Origin: Rhodococcus sp. P1Y
Lineage (GTDB): Bacteria; Actinomycetota; Actinomycetes; Mycobacteriales; Mycobacteriaceae
Assembly: GCF_003641205.1 (NCBI RefSeq)
Contig: NZ_CP032762.1
Coordinates: forward strand, 248,001 to 312,000
Direction: 5' to 3'
DNA length: 64,000 nt
A program made the translations under genes and the position numbers. Below, one piece after another: positions 31,000-39,420 of this stretch. The number at the start of each line of letters is the position of its first letter. Position 1 is the stretch's first letter. Under the pieces are notes generated by a model. That model worked only from the letters and a program-made list of their open reading frames with translations. It did not search any database and was not told where the DNA came from.

Positions 31000-32373
31000 A
31001 TGACGCTCGTCGAACAGTTGCTGGAGTCTCTTCCCACGGACCGCATAGTCGTCGACCCCGACGTCATTGCTTCGTACCAACACGACGAGGCCGAATGGGC
31101 TCCGTTCGCGGTTCCGGTGGCAGTAGTGCGGCCTCGCACAGCCGAGGAAGTTCAAGCCGTGGTGCGAGCGTGCCTGGCACATGGCGCCCCAGTTGTCACC
31201 CGCGGAGCCGGTACCGGGCTCTCCGGCGGAGCCAACGCCACCGAGGGCTGCGTCGTGATTGCTCTCGACGGGATGGACGCCATCAAGGAAATCGATTCGC
31301 TCGAGCGCTACGCCGTGGTCGAACCAGGCGTCGTCAACGATCATCTGCGCGCAGCCTGCGCGGACCAGGGACTGTGGTACCCACCGGATCCCGCGAGCGC
31401 ACCCTGGTCGACCATCGGTGGCAACGTCGCCACCAACGCCGGAGGACTCTGCTGCGTCAAATACGGCGTCACCCGCGATTACGTCATGGGTATGCAGGTC
31501 GTGACGGGAACGGGCGACCTCATCCGCTTGGGCCGCAAGACCGCCAAAGGTGTTGCTGGATACGACCTCGCAGGGCTCATGGTCGGCTCCGAGGGAACAC
31601 TCGGCATCATCACCGAGGTCACCGTCAAACTTCGACCGCTCCAGGATCCGCAACGAACTGTCGCCGGCTACTTCGACTCGATCGTCGACGCCGGACGCGC
31701 TGTGGCAGCGGTCGCTGCCGCGGGATTGACGCCGTCGGCGCTGGAGTTGATCGACAAGCAGTGCCTCATCGCGGTCGACGCGTGGAAGAACATGGGCCTG
31801 TCGGTGGAGGCGAACGTCGTTCTGCTCGGGCGAATCGACGATCCCGGCCTCATCGGTGACCAGGAAGCCGAGAAGATGTTGTCCTGCTTCGAGGAGGCAG
31901 GCGCCACGTGGTCCGCGGTGTCAACCGATCAGGAAGAGGCCGACGCGTTGTTCGCCGCTCGACGACTCGCCTACCCGGCGATGGAACGGCTGGGCCCTGT
32001 CCTGACCGAGGACGTGTGTGTCCCGAAGAAGCATGTGCCGGAGATGCTTTCACGCATCCAACAGATCGGCCTGAAGTACGACACCACCATCTCCAACATC
32101 GCGCACGCGGGTGACGGCAACCTGCATCCTCTGCTCATCACCCCGCACGACGATCTTCCGGCCCGCGAACGCGCGCAATCCGCATTCGCCGAGATCATCG
32201 ACGCCGCACTCGAACTCGGTGGCACTGTCACCGGCGAGCACGGCGTGGGCCTACTCAAGATGGACGGGCTGGTACAAGAACTCGACCCCGTCGTCCTGGA
32301 GATGCATCGGTCGATCAAACGCGCCTTGGACCCCCAGGGGATCTTCAATCCGGGCAAAGTTTTCGCCATGTAG
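31000..32373 (+). CDS. FAD-linked oxidase, glycolate oxidase GlcD / D-lactate dehydrogenase type
   Basis: Flavoprotein of 457 residues in the PCMH/VAO family that oxidises 2-hydroxyacids such as glycolate or D-lactate. The FAD-binding half has RGAGTGLSGGA, IGGNVATNAGGL and GVTRDYVMGM, and GLMVGSEGTLGIITEVTVKL. The C-terminal FAD-oxidase domain has the metal/substrate segment NIAHAGDGNLHP and TVTGEHGVGLLK, ending FNPGKVFAM. Length matches GlcD. No GlcE or GlcF genes are adjacent, so it may work as a stand-alone enzyme. The divergent PucR regulator suggests control by a pathway metabolite. Confidence 0.88.
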   Translation: MTLVEQLLESLPTDRIVVDPDVIASYQHDEAEWAPFAVPVAVVRPRTAEEVQAVVRACLAHGAPVVTRGAGTGLSGGANATEGCVVIALDGMDAIKEIDSLERYAVVEPGVVNDHLRAACADQGLWYPPDPASAPWSTIGGNVATNAGGLCCVKYGVTRDYVMGMQVVTGTGDLIRLGRKTAKGVAGYDLAGLMVGSEGTLGIITEVTVKLRPLQDPQRTVAGYFDSIVDAGRAVAAVAAAGLTPSALELIDKQCLIAVDAWKNMGLSVEANVVLLGRIDDPGLIGDQEAEKMLSCFEEAGATWSAVSTDQEEADALFAARRLAYPAMERLGPVLTEDVCVPKKHVPEMLSRIQQIGLKYDTTISNIAHAGDGNLHPLLITPHDDLPARERAQSAFAEIIDAALELGGTVTGEHGVGLLKMDGLVQELDPVVLEMHRSIKRALDPQGIFNPGKVFAM

Positions 32374-32384
32374 GCGGTACCCGC

Positions 32385-32430
32385 CAGTGGCACGGTTAAG
32401 CGCCCGCAAGGGCACTTAACCGTGCCACTG
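32385..32430. terminator. bidirectional hairpin with GNRA tetraloop
   Basis: CAGTGGCACGGTTAAG (32385-32400) pairs perfectly with CTTAACCGTGCCACTG (32415-32430). Inside, GCCC pairs with GGGC around the tetraloop GCAA after one mismatch. It sits in the 68 bases between convergent genes and probably terminates both. A run of six G follows on the plus strand, that is six C on the minus strand, and no T-run. Confidence 0.8.
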
Positions 32431-32441
32431 GGGGGAGGCGC

Positions 32442-33782
32442 CTAGTGAGAATGCAGCGGCTTTCCAGCGAGGGCGAGGTGGGCCTCGCCGAATGCCTCGG
32501 ACTGCGTCGGATGCGCGTGGATGAGGTGCGCCACTTCTTCCGGATACGCGCCCCAGTTCACGACGAGTTGGGCCTCCCCGATCAGCTCGCCCACTCGGGC
32601 ACCGACCATGTGTATCCCGACGACAGCGCCACCGGCTCGGACGAGCTTGACCCCTCCGGACGCGCCGAGAATCTGACTCTTGCCGTTGCCCGCAAGGTCG
32701 TACACGACGGCATCGGCAGAACCGTGCTGCTCGGCGGCTTGCGCCTCGGTGAGTCCCACCGACGCGATCTCCGGATTCGAGTACGTGACACGTGGAATGT
32801 TGGCGTCGGGAACAGCAACCGGCTTCAGGCCCGCAATCTGCTCGGCGACGAAGATTCCGTGCTGAAAACCTCTGTGCGCCAACTGCGGACCGCGAACGAC
32901 ATCGCCGACGGCATAGACGCCTGCATCCGACGTCATCAAGGTGGAGTCCACGGACACAAACCCGTTATCGAGCGAAATTCCCTGCAGATCCGGGGTATTC
33001 GGCCCTCGTCCGACCGCCACGAGCAGTACGTCGGCTTCGAGCGTCTCACCGGATTCGAGTGTCACTGTGACACCGTCGGGTGTTTCCTTCACGCCCGTGA
33101 ACGGCGACGACGTCTTTGCCGCGATCCCGCGTTTCTTGAACGCCCGGGTGAGCTGCTTCGACGCCCACTCGTCCTCGGCAGCAACCAGTCGCGGAAGCGC
33201 CTCGACAATGGTCACCTCCACCCCGAACGACGCCCAGACACTAGCGAATTCGACGCCGATGACCCCGCCGCCGAGCACGATTGCCTTCTTCGGAACGTAA
33301 TCGAGTGTCAACGCCGTATCGCTGGTGAGTACTCGTGGGCCGAGCTCGATTCCCGGCAGCATCTTCGCGTGCGAGCCGGTCGCCAACACCACGGACTTGC
33401 CCGTGATCCGTCGTCCGTCCACTTCGACGGTTCTGTTGCCGACGTATCGACCTGTGCCGCTGATCATCTCGACTTTGTGCGCCGAGACCAGACCCTGAAG
33501 GCCCTTGTACAGCTTCGATACGACGCCGTCCTTGTATGCGTGCACCCCGGCGATGTCGATGCCCTCGAAGCTCGCTCTCACTCCCACCGACGAACTCTCG
33601 CGAGCGGTGTCTGCTACCTCGGCTGCATGCAGCAGTGCCTTGGTCGGGATGCATCCGCGGTGCAGGCATGTTCCGCCGACCTTGTCCTTCTCGATCAGAG
33701 TGACCGACAGACCTAGCTGGGCGGCCCGGAACGCACACGCGTAACCGCCTGACCCGCCACCCAGGATGAGAACGTCGCTCAT
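32442..33782 (-). CDS. lpdA: dihydrolipoyl dehydrogenase (E3)
   Basis: FAD-dependent pyridine nucleotide-disulfide oxidoreductase (446 residues) that reoxidises the lipoyl arm of the 2-oxoacid dehydrogenase complex. The N-terminal GGGSGGYACA binds FAD, and the redox disulfide is C39/C44 in GGTCLHRGCIPTKALLH. The NAD motif is VLGGGVIGVEF, the second FAD motif GVYAVGDVV, and the dimer-interface catalytic pair is in HAHPTQSEAFGEAH. It is the last gene of the bkd operon and overlaps the E2 gene by four bases, so it is the dedicated E3 of this complex. Confidence 0.93.
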   Translation of the reverse strand: MSDVLILGGGSGGYACAFRAAQLGLSVTLIEKDKVGGTCLHRGCIPTKALLHAAEVADTARESSSVGVRASFEGIDIAGVHAYKDGVVSKLYKGLQGLVSAHKVEMISGTGRYVGNRTVEVDGRRITGKSVVLATGSHAKMLPGIELGPRVLTSDTALTLDYVPKKAIVLGGGVIGVEFASVWASFGVEVTIVEALPRLVAAEDEWASKQLTRAFKKRGIAAKTSSPFTGVKETPDGVTVTLESGETLEADVLLVAVGRGPNTPDLQGISLDNGFVSVDSTLMTSDAGVYAVGDVVRGPQLAHRGFQHGIFVAEQIAGLKPVAVPDANIPRVTYSNPEIASVGLTEAQAAEQHGSADAVVYDLAGNGKSQILGASGGVKLVRAGGAVVGIHMVGARVGELIGEAQLVVNWGAYPEEVAHLIHAHPTQSEAFGEAHLALAGKPLHSH

Positions 33783-35044
33783 GCCAGAGCCACCAGGTTC
33801 ATCGGATCGGCGAGAATGGACGCGATGTCGGCAAGGAAGCGCGATCCCTGCTCACCGTCGACCAGACGATGGTCGAAGGACAGACTCAACGTCGTCACCG
33901 ACCGGAGGGCGATCTCGCCTTCGAACTCCCAGGGCTGACGACGGATTGCGCCGAAGCACAGAATCGCTGCCTCACCGGGGTTGAGGATAGGCGTCCCCGA
34001 ATCCACACCGAACACACCCACATTGGTGATGGTGATGGTCCCTTCGGCGAGATCGCTCGGTCCGGTCTTGCCCTCCTTCGACGTCACCGTCAAATTCGTC
34101 AGGGCCTGCGCGAGATCTTTCAGACCGAGGGTGTGCGCTTCCTTGATGTTCGGCACCATGAGACCTCGAGGGGTCGCCGCGGCAATGCCGAGATTGACGT
34201 ACCCCTTGGTCACGATTTCTTGATTGACCTCGTCCCATTCCGAGTTCAGGCTCGGATTGGATCGCAGCGCAACGAGAAGTGCTTTCGCGACGAGCGCGAG
34301 CGGTGTCAGCTTGATGTCGCGAAAATGCTTGGTGGCGCGGAGCTTGTCGATGAGTTCCACCATTGGTGTCACATCGACAGTGATGAACTCGGTGACGTGC
34401 GGTGCGGTGAACGCACTCGCCACCATCGCCGCGGCCGTGTGTTTACGGACGCCCTTGATGGGCGTGCGGGTCTCGTTCTTCGCTGACTCGGCCGCCGCGG
34501 GTTCGGGCTTGGCCAGGTAGGTTGCGACGTCGTCGCGCGTGACCTCGCCGTGCGAACCGGTGGCGGGGACGTCGGCCAGGTCGATCCCTTCCTGACGAGC
34601 GACGAACCGAACAGGTGGGGACGCAAGCGGCCTACCGTTCGACGGCGTGGTCGACACCGGAGCACTCGACACCGGCGCACTCGCTACAGGAGCGCTGGAC
34701 GTACGGCCGCTACGACGGCTTACGCCTTCCCCTGCAACCCCGTATCCAACGAGAACCGGGATGCGCTCTTCCTTCTCGGCGGGCTCTACCACCGCGGCTT
34801 CTTCTGAATCGTCCGCGATGTCGATGATGGCGCTGCCGACTTCGATGGTCGTGCCCTCTTGTGCATGCAACGCCACCACTGTTCCGGCATACGGGGAGGG
34901 CAGTTCGACGGATGCCTTGGCGGTCTCGACCTCCGCGATCACCTGATTGAGTTCGATGGTGTCACCGACCTCGACGAGCCATGTGATCAGCTCGGCCTCG
35001 GTGAGCCCTTCGCCGAGATCGGGGAGCAAAAAGCTTTTCGTCAT
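33779..35044 (-). CDS. bkdC: branched-chain 2-oxoacid dehydrogenase E2 (dihydrolipoyl acyltransferase)
   Basis: Core acyltransferase of 421 residues. One lipoyl domain (residues about 1-78) has the lipoylated lysine in EVETAKASVELPSPY. A Pro/Ala/Ser-rich linker (SSAPVASAPVSSAPVSTTP) follows, then a peripheral-subunit-binding domain (FVARQEGIDLADVPATGSHG) and the catalytic domain, which ends with the active-site motif SFDHRLVDGEQGSRFL. The start MTKSFLLPDLGEGLTEAEL overlaps the end of the E1-beta gene. With one lipoyl domain and the E1 alpha/beta partners it fits the branched-chain complex of mycobacteria (Rv2495c-Rv2497c). Confidence 0.92.
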   Translation of the reverse strand: MTKSFLLPDLGEGLTEAELITWLVEVGDTIELNQVIAEVETAKASVELPSPYAGTVVALHAQEGTTIEVGSAIIDIADDSEEAAVVEPAEKEERIPVLVGYGVAGEGVSRRSGRTSSAPVASAPVSSAPVSTTPSNGRPLASPPVRFVARQEGIDLADVPATGSHGEVTRDDVATYLAKPEPAAAESAKNETRTPIKGVRKHTAAAMVASAFTAPHVTEFITVDVTPMVELIDKLRATKHFRDIKLTPLALVAKALLVALRSNPSLNSEWDEVNQEIVTKGYVNLGIAAATPRGLMVPNIKEAHTLGLKDLAQALTNLTVTSKEGKTGPSDLAEGTITITNVGVFGVDSGTPILNPGEAAILCFGAIRRQPWEFEGEIALRSVTTLSLSFDHRLVDGEQGSRFLADIASILADPMNLVALA

Positions 35045-36039
35045 GCGGGGAATGTCCTGTCCACTGCGTCGAGAATTCGGTCCGCGTCGGGGAGGAAGAA
35101 CTCTTCCACCTTGGCCGCCGGATACGGTGTGGAAAAGCCGCCGACTCGCTGGACCGGAGCTTCGAGGCTGTAGAAGCACTGATCTTGCACGCGTGCAGCG
35201 ATTTCCGCTCCGATACCCATGAAGGTTGCCGCCTCGTGCGTGATGACGAGTCGGCCGGTCTTACGTACGGAGGTGGCGATCGTGTCCATGTCGAGCGGCG
35301 AAAGAGATCGTAGATCGATGACTTCGATGGACCGGCCCTCCCCCGCGGCGACGTCGGCCGCTTGCAGCGCGGTGACGACCAGCGGTCCGTAGGCGATGAT
35401 CGTCGCATCGGTTCCTTCGCGGACCACCCTGGCCTTGTGCAGCGGGTAGGCGTCGTCGATCGGGCGCGCGACGTCCACTTCGCCTTTCTGCCAGTAGCGA
35501 CGCTTCGGCTCGAAGAACAGGACCGGATCGTCGGACGCGATTGCCTGTCGCAGCATCACGTTGGCGTCGGCTGCGTTGCTGCAGCTGACCACACGCAGAC
35601 CTGCCGTCTGCGCGAAGTAGCCTTCCGGTGATTCCGAATGATGCTCGACGGCGCCGATCCCACCGCCGTACGGCACCCGAATGGTGATGGGCATCTTGAC
35701 GTTGCCACCGGTTCGGTAGTGCAACTTGGCGACCTGCGACACGATCTGGTCGAATGCCGGGTAGATGAATCCGTCGAACTGGATCTCGACCACCGGTCGA
35801 TAGCCGCGGAAGGCGAGACCAACTGCGGTGCCGATGATTCCGGACTCGGCCAGCGGGGTGTCGATGACGCGATTCGGCCCGAAGTCCTTCTGCAGTCCGT
35901 CGGTGATGCGGAAGACACCACCGAGCTTGCCGATGTCCTCACCGAGGAGAACCACCTTGGGATCGTCCTCCATTGCCCGCCTCAGCCCAGCGTTCAGAGC
36001 TTTGCCGAGCGGAAGGGTCGGCGCGAGAGTTGCGGTCAT
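35041..36039 (-). CDS. bkdB: branched-chain 2-oxoacid dehydrogenase E1 beta
   Basis: Beta subunit (332 residues) of the thiamine-diphosphate-dependent decarboxylase. Typical segments are GEDIGKLGGVFRITDGLQ, DTPLAESGIIGTAVGLAFRG, the thiamine-site region EIQFDGFIYPAFDQIVSQ and RVPYGGGIGAVEHHSESPEG. The C-terminal transketolase domain has EVIDLRSLSPLD and VITHEAATFMGIGAEI. The ATG at 36039 (MTATLAPTLPLGKAL) overlaps the E1-alpha stop by four bases; an open frame further upstream is only the shadow of that gene. Translational coupling through the whole operon would give equal subunit amounts. Confidence 0.93.
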   Translation of the reverse strand: MTATLAPTLPLGKALNAGLRRAMEDDPKVVLLGEDIGKLGGVFRITDGLQKDFGPNRVIDTPLAESGIIGTAVGLAFRGYRPVVEIQFDGFIYPAFDQIVSQVAKLHYRTGGNVKMPITIRVPYGGGIGAVEHHSESPEGYFAQTAGLRVVSCSNAADANVMLRQAIASDDPVLFFEPKRRYWQKGEVDVARPIDDAYPLHKARVVREGTDATIIAYGPLVVTALQAADVAAGEGRSIEVIDLRSLSPLDMDTIATSVRKTGRLVITHEAATFMGIGAEIAARVQDQCFYSLEAPVQRVGGFSTPYPAAKVEEFFLPDADRILDAVDRTFPA

Positions 36040-37139
36040 GACTGAACTCCTTCGAATCCGGCGAGGTAGGTGGCGTAGGCGTCGCGCTCCTCGGCGATCA
36101 GCGGGTGCGGATCGGCGTAGACGTTGTCGAACAACGACATTGCCGTCGGTTCGACGGTTCCGAGACATCCGCGGCGCAGTTCGGCTGCGGTGTGGTCTGC
36201 GCGATCCTTGACGCGTGCTCGGAAGGCGGCGTCCATGGCGCCTTCCGCGTCGAGCAGTCGTTCGATGCGGTCGATCGGGTCCTTCTGCTTCCACTCGTCG
36301 TCGAGAGCAGCTGGGCGGTAACGCGTCGGGTCGTCCGACGTCGTGTGCGGTCCCATGCGATAGGTGACGGCTTCGATGAGCGTCGGACCGCTACCTTCAC
36401 GGGCTCGGGCGAGAGCAGTACGGGTGGCAGCGAGCACTGCCAGGACGTCGTTCCCGTCGACCCTGAGCGACGGCACTCCGAATCCGCGCCCACGCTCCGC
36501 GATGGTGATGTGGGTCTGCAGCGTCACCGGCTCGGAGATCGCCCATTGATTGTTCTGGCAGAAGAACACGACCGGGGCACCGAAACTTGCTGCGAAGCCG
36601 AATGCTTCGGAGATGTCGCCCTGGCTGGTGGCCCCGTCGCCGAAGTACGTGATGACCGCGCCCTCGGCCCCGTCGAACTTCATTCCGAGTCCGTAGCCGG
36701 TGGCGTGCAGAGCCTGCGCGCCGACGATGATGGCCGGGGTAGTCATGTTGTACTCGTAAGGGTTCCAACCGGACTGAGTGGATCCGCGCCAGAAGCGCAG
36801 CATCTCGGTGGGGTCGACGCCACGGCAGTACGCGACGCCGTGCTCGCGGTAGCTTCCGAACACGAAGTCGTCGGCGTGCAGAGCCCGTGCGGAGCCCACC
36901 TGGGCGGCCTCCTGACCGAGTAGTGGCGCCCACAGTCCGAGCTCGCCCTGTCGCTGAAGGGCCGTCGCTTCTGCATCGATGCGGCGTACGACGACGAGGT
37001 CCTCGTAGAGATCGCGGAGCTTGTCGATCGTGATGTCCTCGACTGTCCGGCTGTACTCCGAGGGCTCGGTTCGCTTGCCCTCGGGTGTGACGATCTGGAT
37101 GAGGTCGTCATCGCTCGTCCTGGAAATTGCGGTGTCCAT
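36036..37139 (-). CDS. bkdA: branched-chain 2-oxoacid dehydrogenase E1 alpha
   Basis: Alpha subunit (367 residues), first gene of the operon. It holds the thiamine-diphosphate motif YFGDGATSQGDISEAFGFAA ending in FFCQNNQWAIS, and the phosphorylation-loop-like region TYRMGPHTTSDDPTRYR. The start MDTAISRTSDDDL is chosen because GGAGG lies five bases upstream; an ATG four codons earlier overlaps that site. The complex decarboxylates the 2-oxoacids of Leu, Ile and Val and delivers branched acyl-CoA for degradation or branched fatty acids. Pyruvate cannot be excluded as substrate from sequence alone. No regulator gene is adjacent. Confidence 0.92.
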   Translation of the reverse strand: MDTAISRTSDDDLIQIVTPEGKRTEPSEYSRTVEDITIDKLRDLYEDLVVVRRIDAEATALQRQGELGLWAPLLGQEAAQVGSARALHADDFVFGSYREHGVAYCRGVDPTEMLRFWRGSTQSGWNPYEYNMTTPAIIVGAQALHATGYGLGMKFDGAEGAVITYFGDGATSQGDISEAFGFAASFGAPVVFFCQNNQWAISEPVTLQTHITIAERGRGFGVPSLRVDGNDVLAVLAATRTALARAREGSGPTLIEAVTYRMGPHTTSDDPTRYRPAALDDEWKQKDPIDRIERLLDAEGAMDAAFRARVKDRADHTAAELRRGCLGTVEPTAMSLFDNVYADPHPLIAEERDAYATYLAGFEGVQS

Positions 37140-37266
37140 CTCGGCCTCCATACAGGTTGCACTGTTACCTGGAACACAATCAAGAATCATCATCAAGCGC
37201 AATAGATGCTTTTCAAATTGAGCATCCTGCACGGTTCTGGGTCACGGAAACGTGCTCAACCTGTGC

Positions 37267-38610
37267 CTAGTGACTCATCGCGGCATCCGCGTCGGAGTCG
37301 GACTTGGCCCCCACCCGACCACGAAGTACGACGACCAAGAGCACTGCCATCAACATGACCGCGCCGACGACCCACAGTCCCGCGCGAGCGTTCCCGGTCG
37401 CGTCCAGTAGCCACCCAGTCACGTACGGGGCGCCGAAACCCGACATGTTGCCCACTGAGTTGATGATCGCAATTCCCGCCGCGGCACCCGCACCCGTGAG
37501 GAAGGTGCTGGGCAGGTACCAGAACACCGGTAGAGCGCAGAACACACCGACCGCGTTGACGGTCACCGCGAGCATCGTCGTGAACGGAGAATCCATGTAG
37601 AGAGCGAACGGGATCGAGATCGCCCCGATCAGCGTCGGCAGCGCCACATGCCAGATTCGTTCACCGGTTCTGTCCGAGTGACGGCTCCACATCACCATCG
37701 CGAGGGCGCCGATCGCGAACGGGATTGCAACGATGAGACCGGTCGTGACGAGCGAGAAGTCGGTGTCGAACGTTTGCTTGAACCCGGCCACGATGCTCGG
37801 CAGGAAGAAGCTGAGGGAGTACAAACCATAGGTGATACCGAAGTAGACCAAGCCGAGCATCCAGACGCGGACGTCGCGAAGTGCCCGCTTGACCGAGCCG
37901 CTGATGTGACCACCTTTCGCGGAGTCCTCTGACTCCAGTTCCGCAGTCAACCAGGCCTTTTCGTCGTCGTCGAGCCATGTGGCCTGCGATGGCCGATCCG
38001 TCAGATAGAACCAGGTGACGAAGGCGAGCAGAACTGCTGGAATACCTTCGACCAGGAACATCACGCGCCAACCCGAAAGTCCGAACAACCCGTCCCAGTA
38101 CTGGATGATCGCACTGGACAACGGCGCACCCAGGGCCGAGGAAATCGGTAGCGCCAGCAAGAACAGGCCCATCAACCGAACTCGGTAGGCGCGGGGAAAC
38201 CACATCGTCATGTAGAGAAGGACTCCGGGAAAGAAGCCCGCCTCCGCGATACCCAGCAGAACCCGAAGCCCGTAGAGCCATTCCGCGGTGGGCACGAAGG
38301 CCATGGCGGCCGCAATGATTCCCCACGTCAGCATGATGCGTGCAATCCAGCGCCTGGCACCGAACTTGTGCAATGCCAAGTTGCTCGGCACCTCGAACAG
38401 CAGATATCCGATGAAGAACAAGCCCGACGCGAGGCCGAACATCGTCTCGGTCAGGCCCAGCTCGTCACTCATCGTGAGCTTGGCGAGACCGATGTTGGTG
38501 CGATCGAGATAGTTGACGAAGTAGGCCAGTCCGAGAAACGGGATGATCCGTCGGGCAACCTTCTTTACGACTCGCGATTCGATCTCGGGCGTGAGGGTGT
38601 CTGCAGGCAT
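37267..38610 (-). CDS. MFS transporter, anion:cation symporter (ACS) family
   Basis: Membrane carrier of 447 residues with 12 predicted helices. The N-terminal IIPFLGLAYFVNYLDRTNIG is the signature of the ACS branch (tartrate, phthalate, hexuronate and 4-hydroxyphenylacetate carriers). The loop SNLALHKFGARRWI and MWFPRAYRVRLMGLFLLA fit the family, as does the C-terminal NSVGNMSGFGAPYVTGWLLD. The final 20 residues are hydrophilic. It is a single-gene unit, so the substrate, probably an organic anion, cannot be inferred from neighbours. It starts 173 bases from the divergent NAD-salvage operon. Confidence 0.88.
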   Translation of the reverse strand: MPADTLTPEIESRVVKKVARRIIPFLGLAYFVNYLDRTNIGLAKLTMSDELGLTETMFGLASGLFFIGYLLFEVPSNLALHKFGARRWIARIMLTWGIIAAAMAFVPTAEWLYGLRVLLGIAEAGFFPGVLLYMTMWFPRAYRVRLMGLFLLALPISSALGAPLSSAIIQYWDGLFGLSGWRVMFLVEGIPAVLLAFVTWFYLTDRPSQATWLDDDEKAWLTAELESEDSAKGGHISGSVKRALRDVRVWMLGLVYFGITYGLYSLSFFLPSIVAGFKQTFDTDFSLVTTGLIVAIPFAIGALAMVMWSRHSDRTGERIWHVALPTLIGAISIPFALYMDSPFTTMLAVTVNAVGVFCALPVFWYLPSTFLTGAGAAAGIAIINSVGNMSGFGAPYVTGWLLDATGNARAGLWVVGAVMLMAVLLVVVLRGRVGAKSDSDADAAMSH

Positions 38611-38752
38611 GGGACTCGGCTCTCATAGAAAGAAAGTGACGCGCACCACGTTATTTGCTTGTCGACGTGCGAGCTATGGAGGAACCAACCACTCTGCGAC
38701 CATCCGCCCGTATGTTTCGACCGGACTTCCACCGATTCGATCGCCGTGCTAG

Positions 38753-38780
38753 TTTTTAGTAGTCATTACGACTACAAAAA
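38753..38780 (+). promoter_or_regulatory. palindrome upstream of pnuC, candidate NrtR operator
   Basis: The core GTAGTC-ATTAC-GACTAC is a perfect 6-bp inverted repeat with a 5-base spacer, flanked by TTTTT on the left and AAAAA on the right, so the symmetry extends further. It ends three bases before the pnuC start codon and overlaps the ribosome-binding site. Because the operon encodes NrtR, this is the obvious binding site. Confidence 0.65.
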
Positions 38781-38783
38781 GGA

Positions 38784-39419
38784 ATGGCCATGCGCACACT
38801 CTCCGACTGGCTCGCATCGACCGCGTTCGTCTCGTTCGGTGCCCCGACATCCTGGGTCGAAGTGATCGGGTTCCTGACGGGAGCACTGTGTGTCGTTCTG
38901 GTCGCCCGTCAGTCGATCTTCAACTGGCCCATCGGAATAGCGAACAACGTGGCATTCGTGGTGCTGTTTCTCGGCGCAGGCCTCTACGCCGACTCGGCAC
39001 TGCAGTTCGTCTACATCGCCCTGGCCGTTTGGGGTTGGCTGACGTGGACCTCGGGCGGAGAAAGACAAGCGCTCGTCGTTACGCGCACCAGCGCCCAGGA
39101 GTGGCTACGTCTGGCGGCGGCGGGGGTAGCCGGCGTCGCCGCCATCACTGTATTGCTCAGTGTTGCAACAGAATCGGTCGTCCCGTTCTGGGACGCCCTC
39201 ACGACGACGCTTTCCCTCCTCGCTACCTGGGGCCAGATCAACAAGCGTCGCGAATCGTGGTTTCTCTGGATCGCCGCCGACGTCATCTACGTACCGCTGT
39301 ACCTCTACAAGGATCTTGTTCTGACCGCGGCTCTCTACCTCGGATTCATCGCGCTGTGCATCGGCGGACTGATCGCATGGACCAAATCCATGCGCGACGC
39401 CGAACTGGTGGAGGTGTGA
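38784..39419 (+). CDS. pnuC: nicotinamide riboside/NMN transporter PnuC
   Basis: Membrane transporter of 211 residues with about seven helices that takes up nicotinamide riboside (or NMN after dephosphorylation). The signature region QSIFNWPIGIANNVAFVVLF, then ALQFVYIALAVWGWLTW, contains the conserved Asn and aromatic residues of the PnuC binding site. The helix ESWFLWIAADVIYVPLYLYK and the end TAALYLGFIALCIGG complete the fold. It is the first gene of a three-gene operon and is followed one base later by nadR, whose kinase would trap the imported riboside. Confidence 0.92.
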   Translation: MAMRTLSDWLASTAFVSFGAPTSWVEVIGFLTGALCVVLVARQSIFNWPIGIANNVAFVVLFLGAGLYADSALQFVYIALAVWGWLTWTSGGERQALVVTRTSAQEWLRLAAAGVAGVAAITVLLSVATESVVPFWDALTTTLSLLATWGQINKRRESWFLWIAADVIYVPLYLYKDLVLTAALYLGFIALCIGGLIAWTKSMRDAELVEV

Positions 39420-39420
39420 A

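Noticed and set aside
38611..38783. Riboswitch upstream of pnuC
   Set aside because: The leader is short and holds only the palindrome; no NAD-II or other nicotinamide-related riboswitch fold could be drawn.
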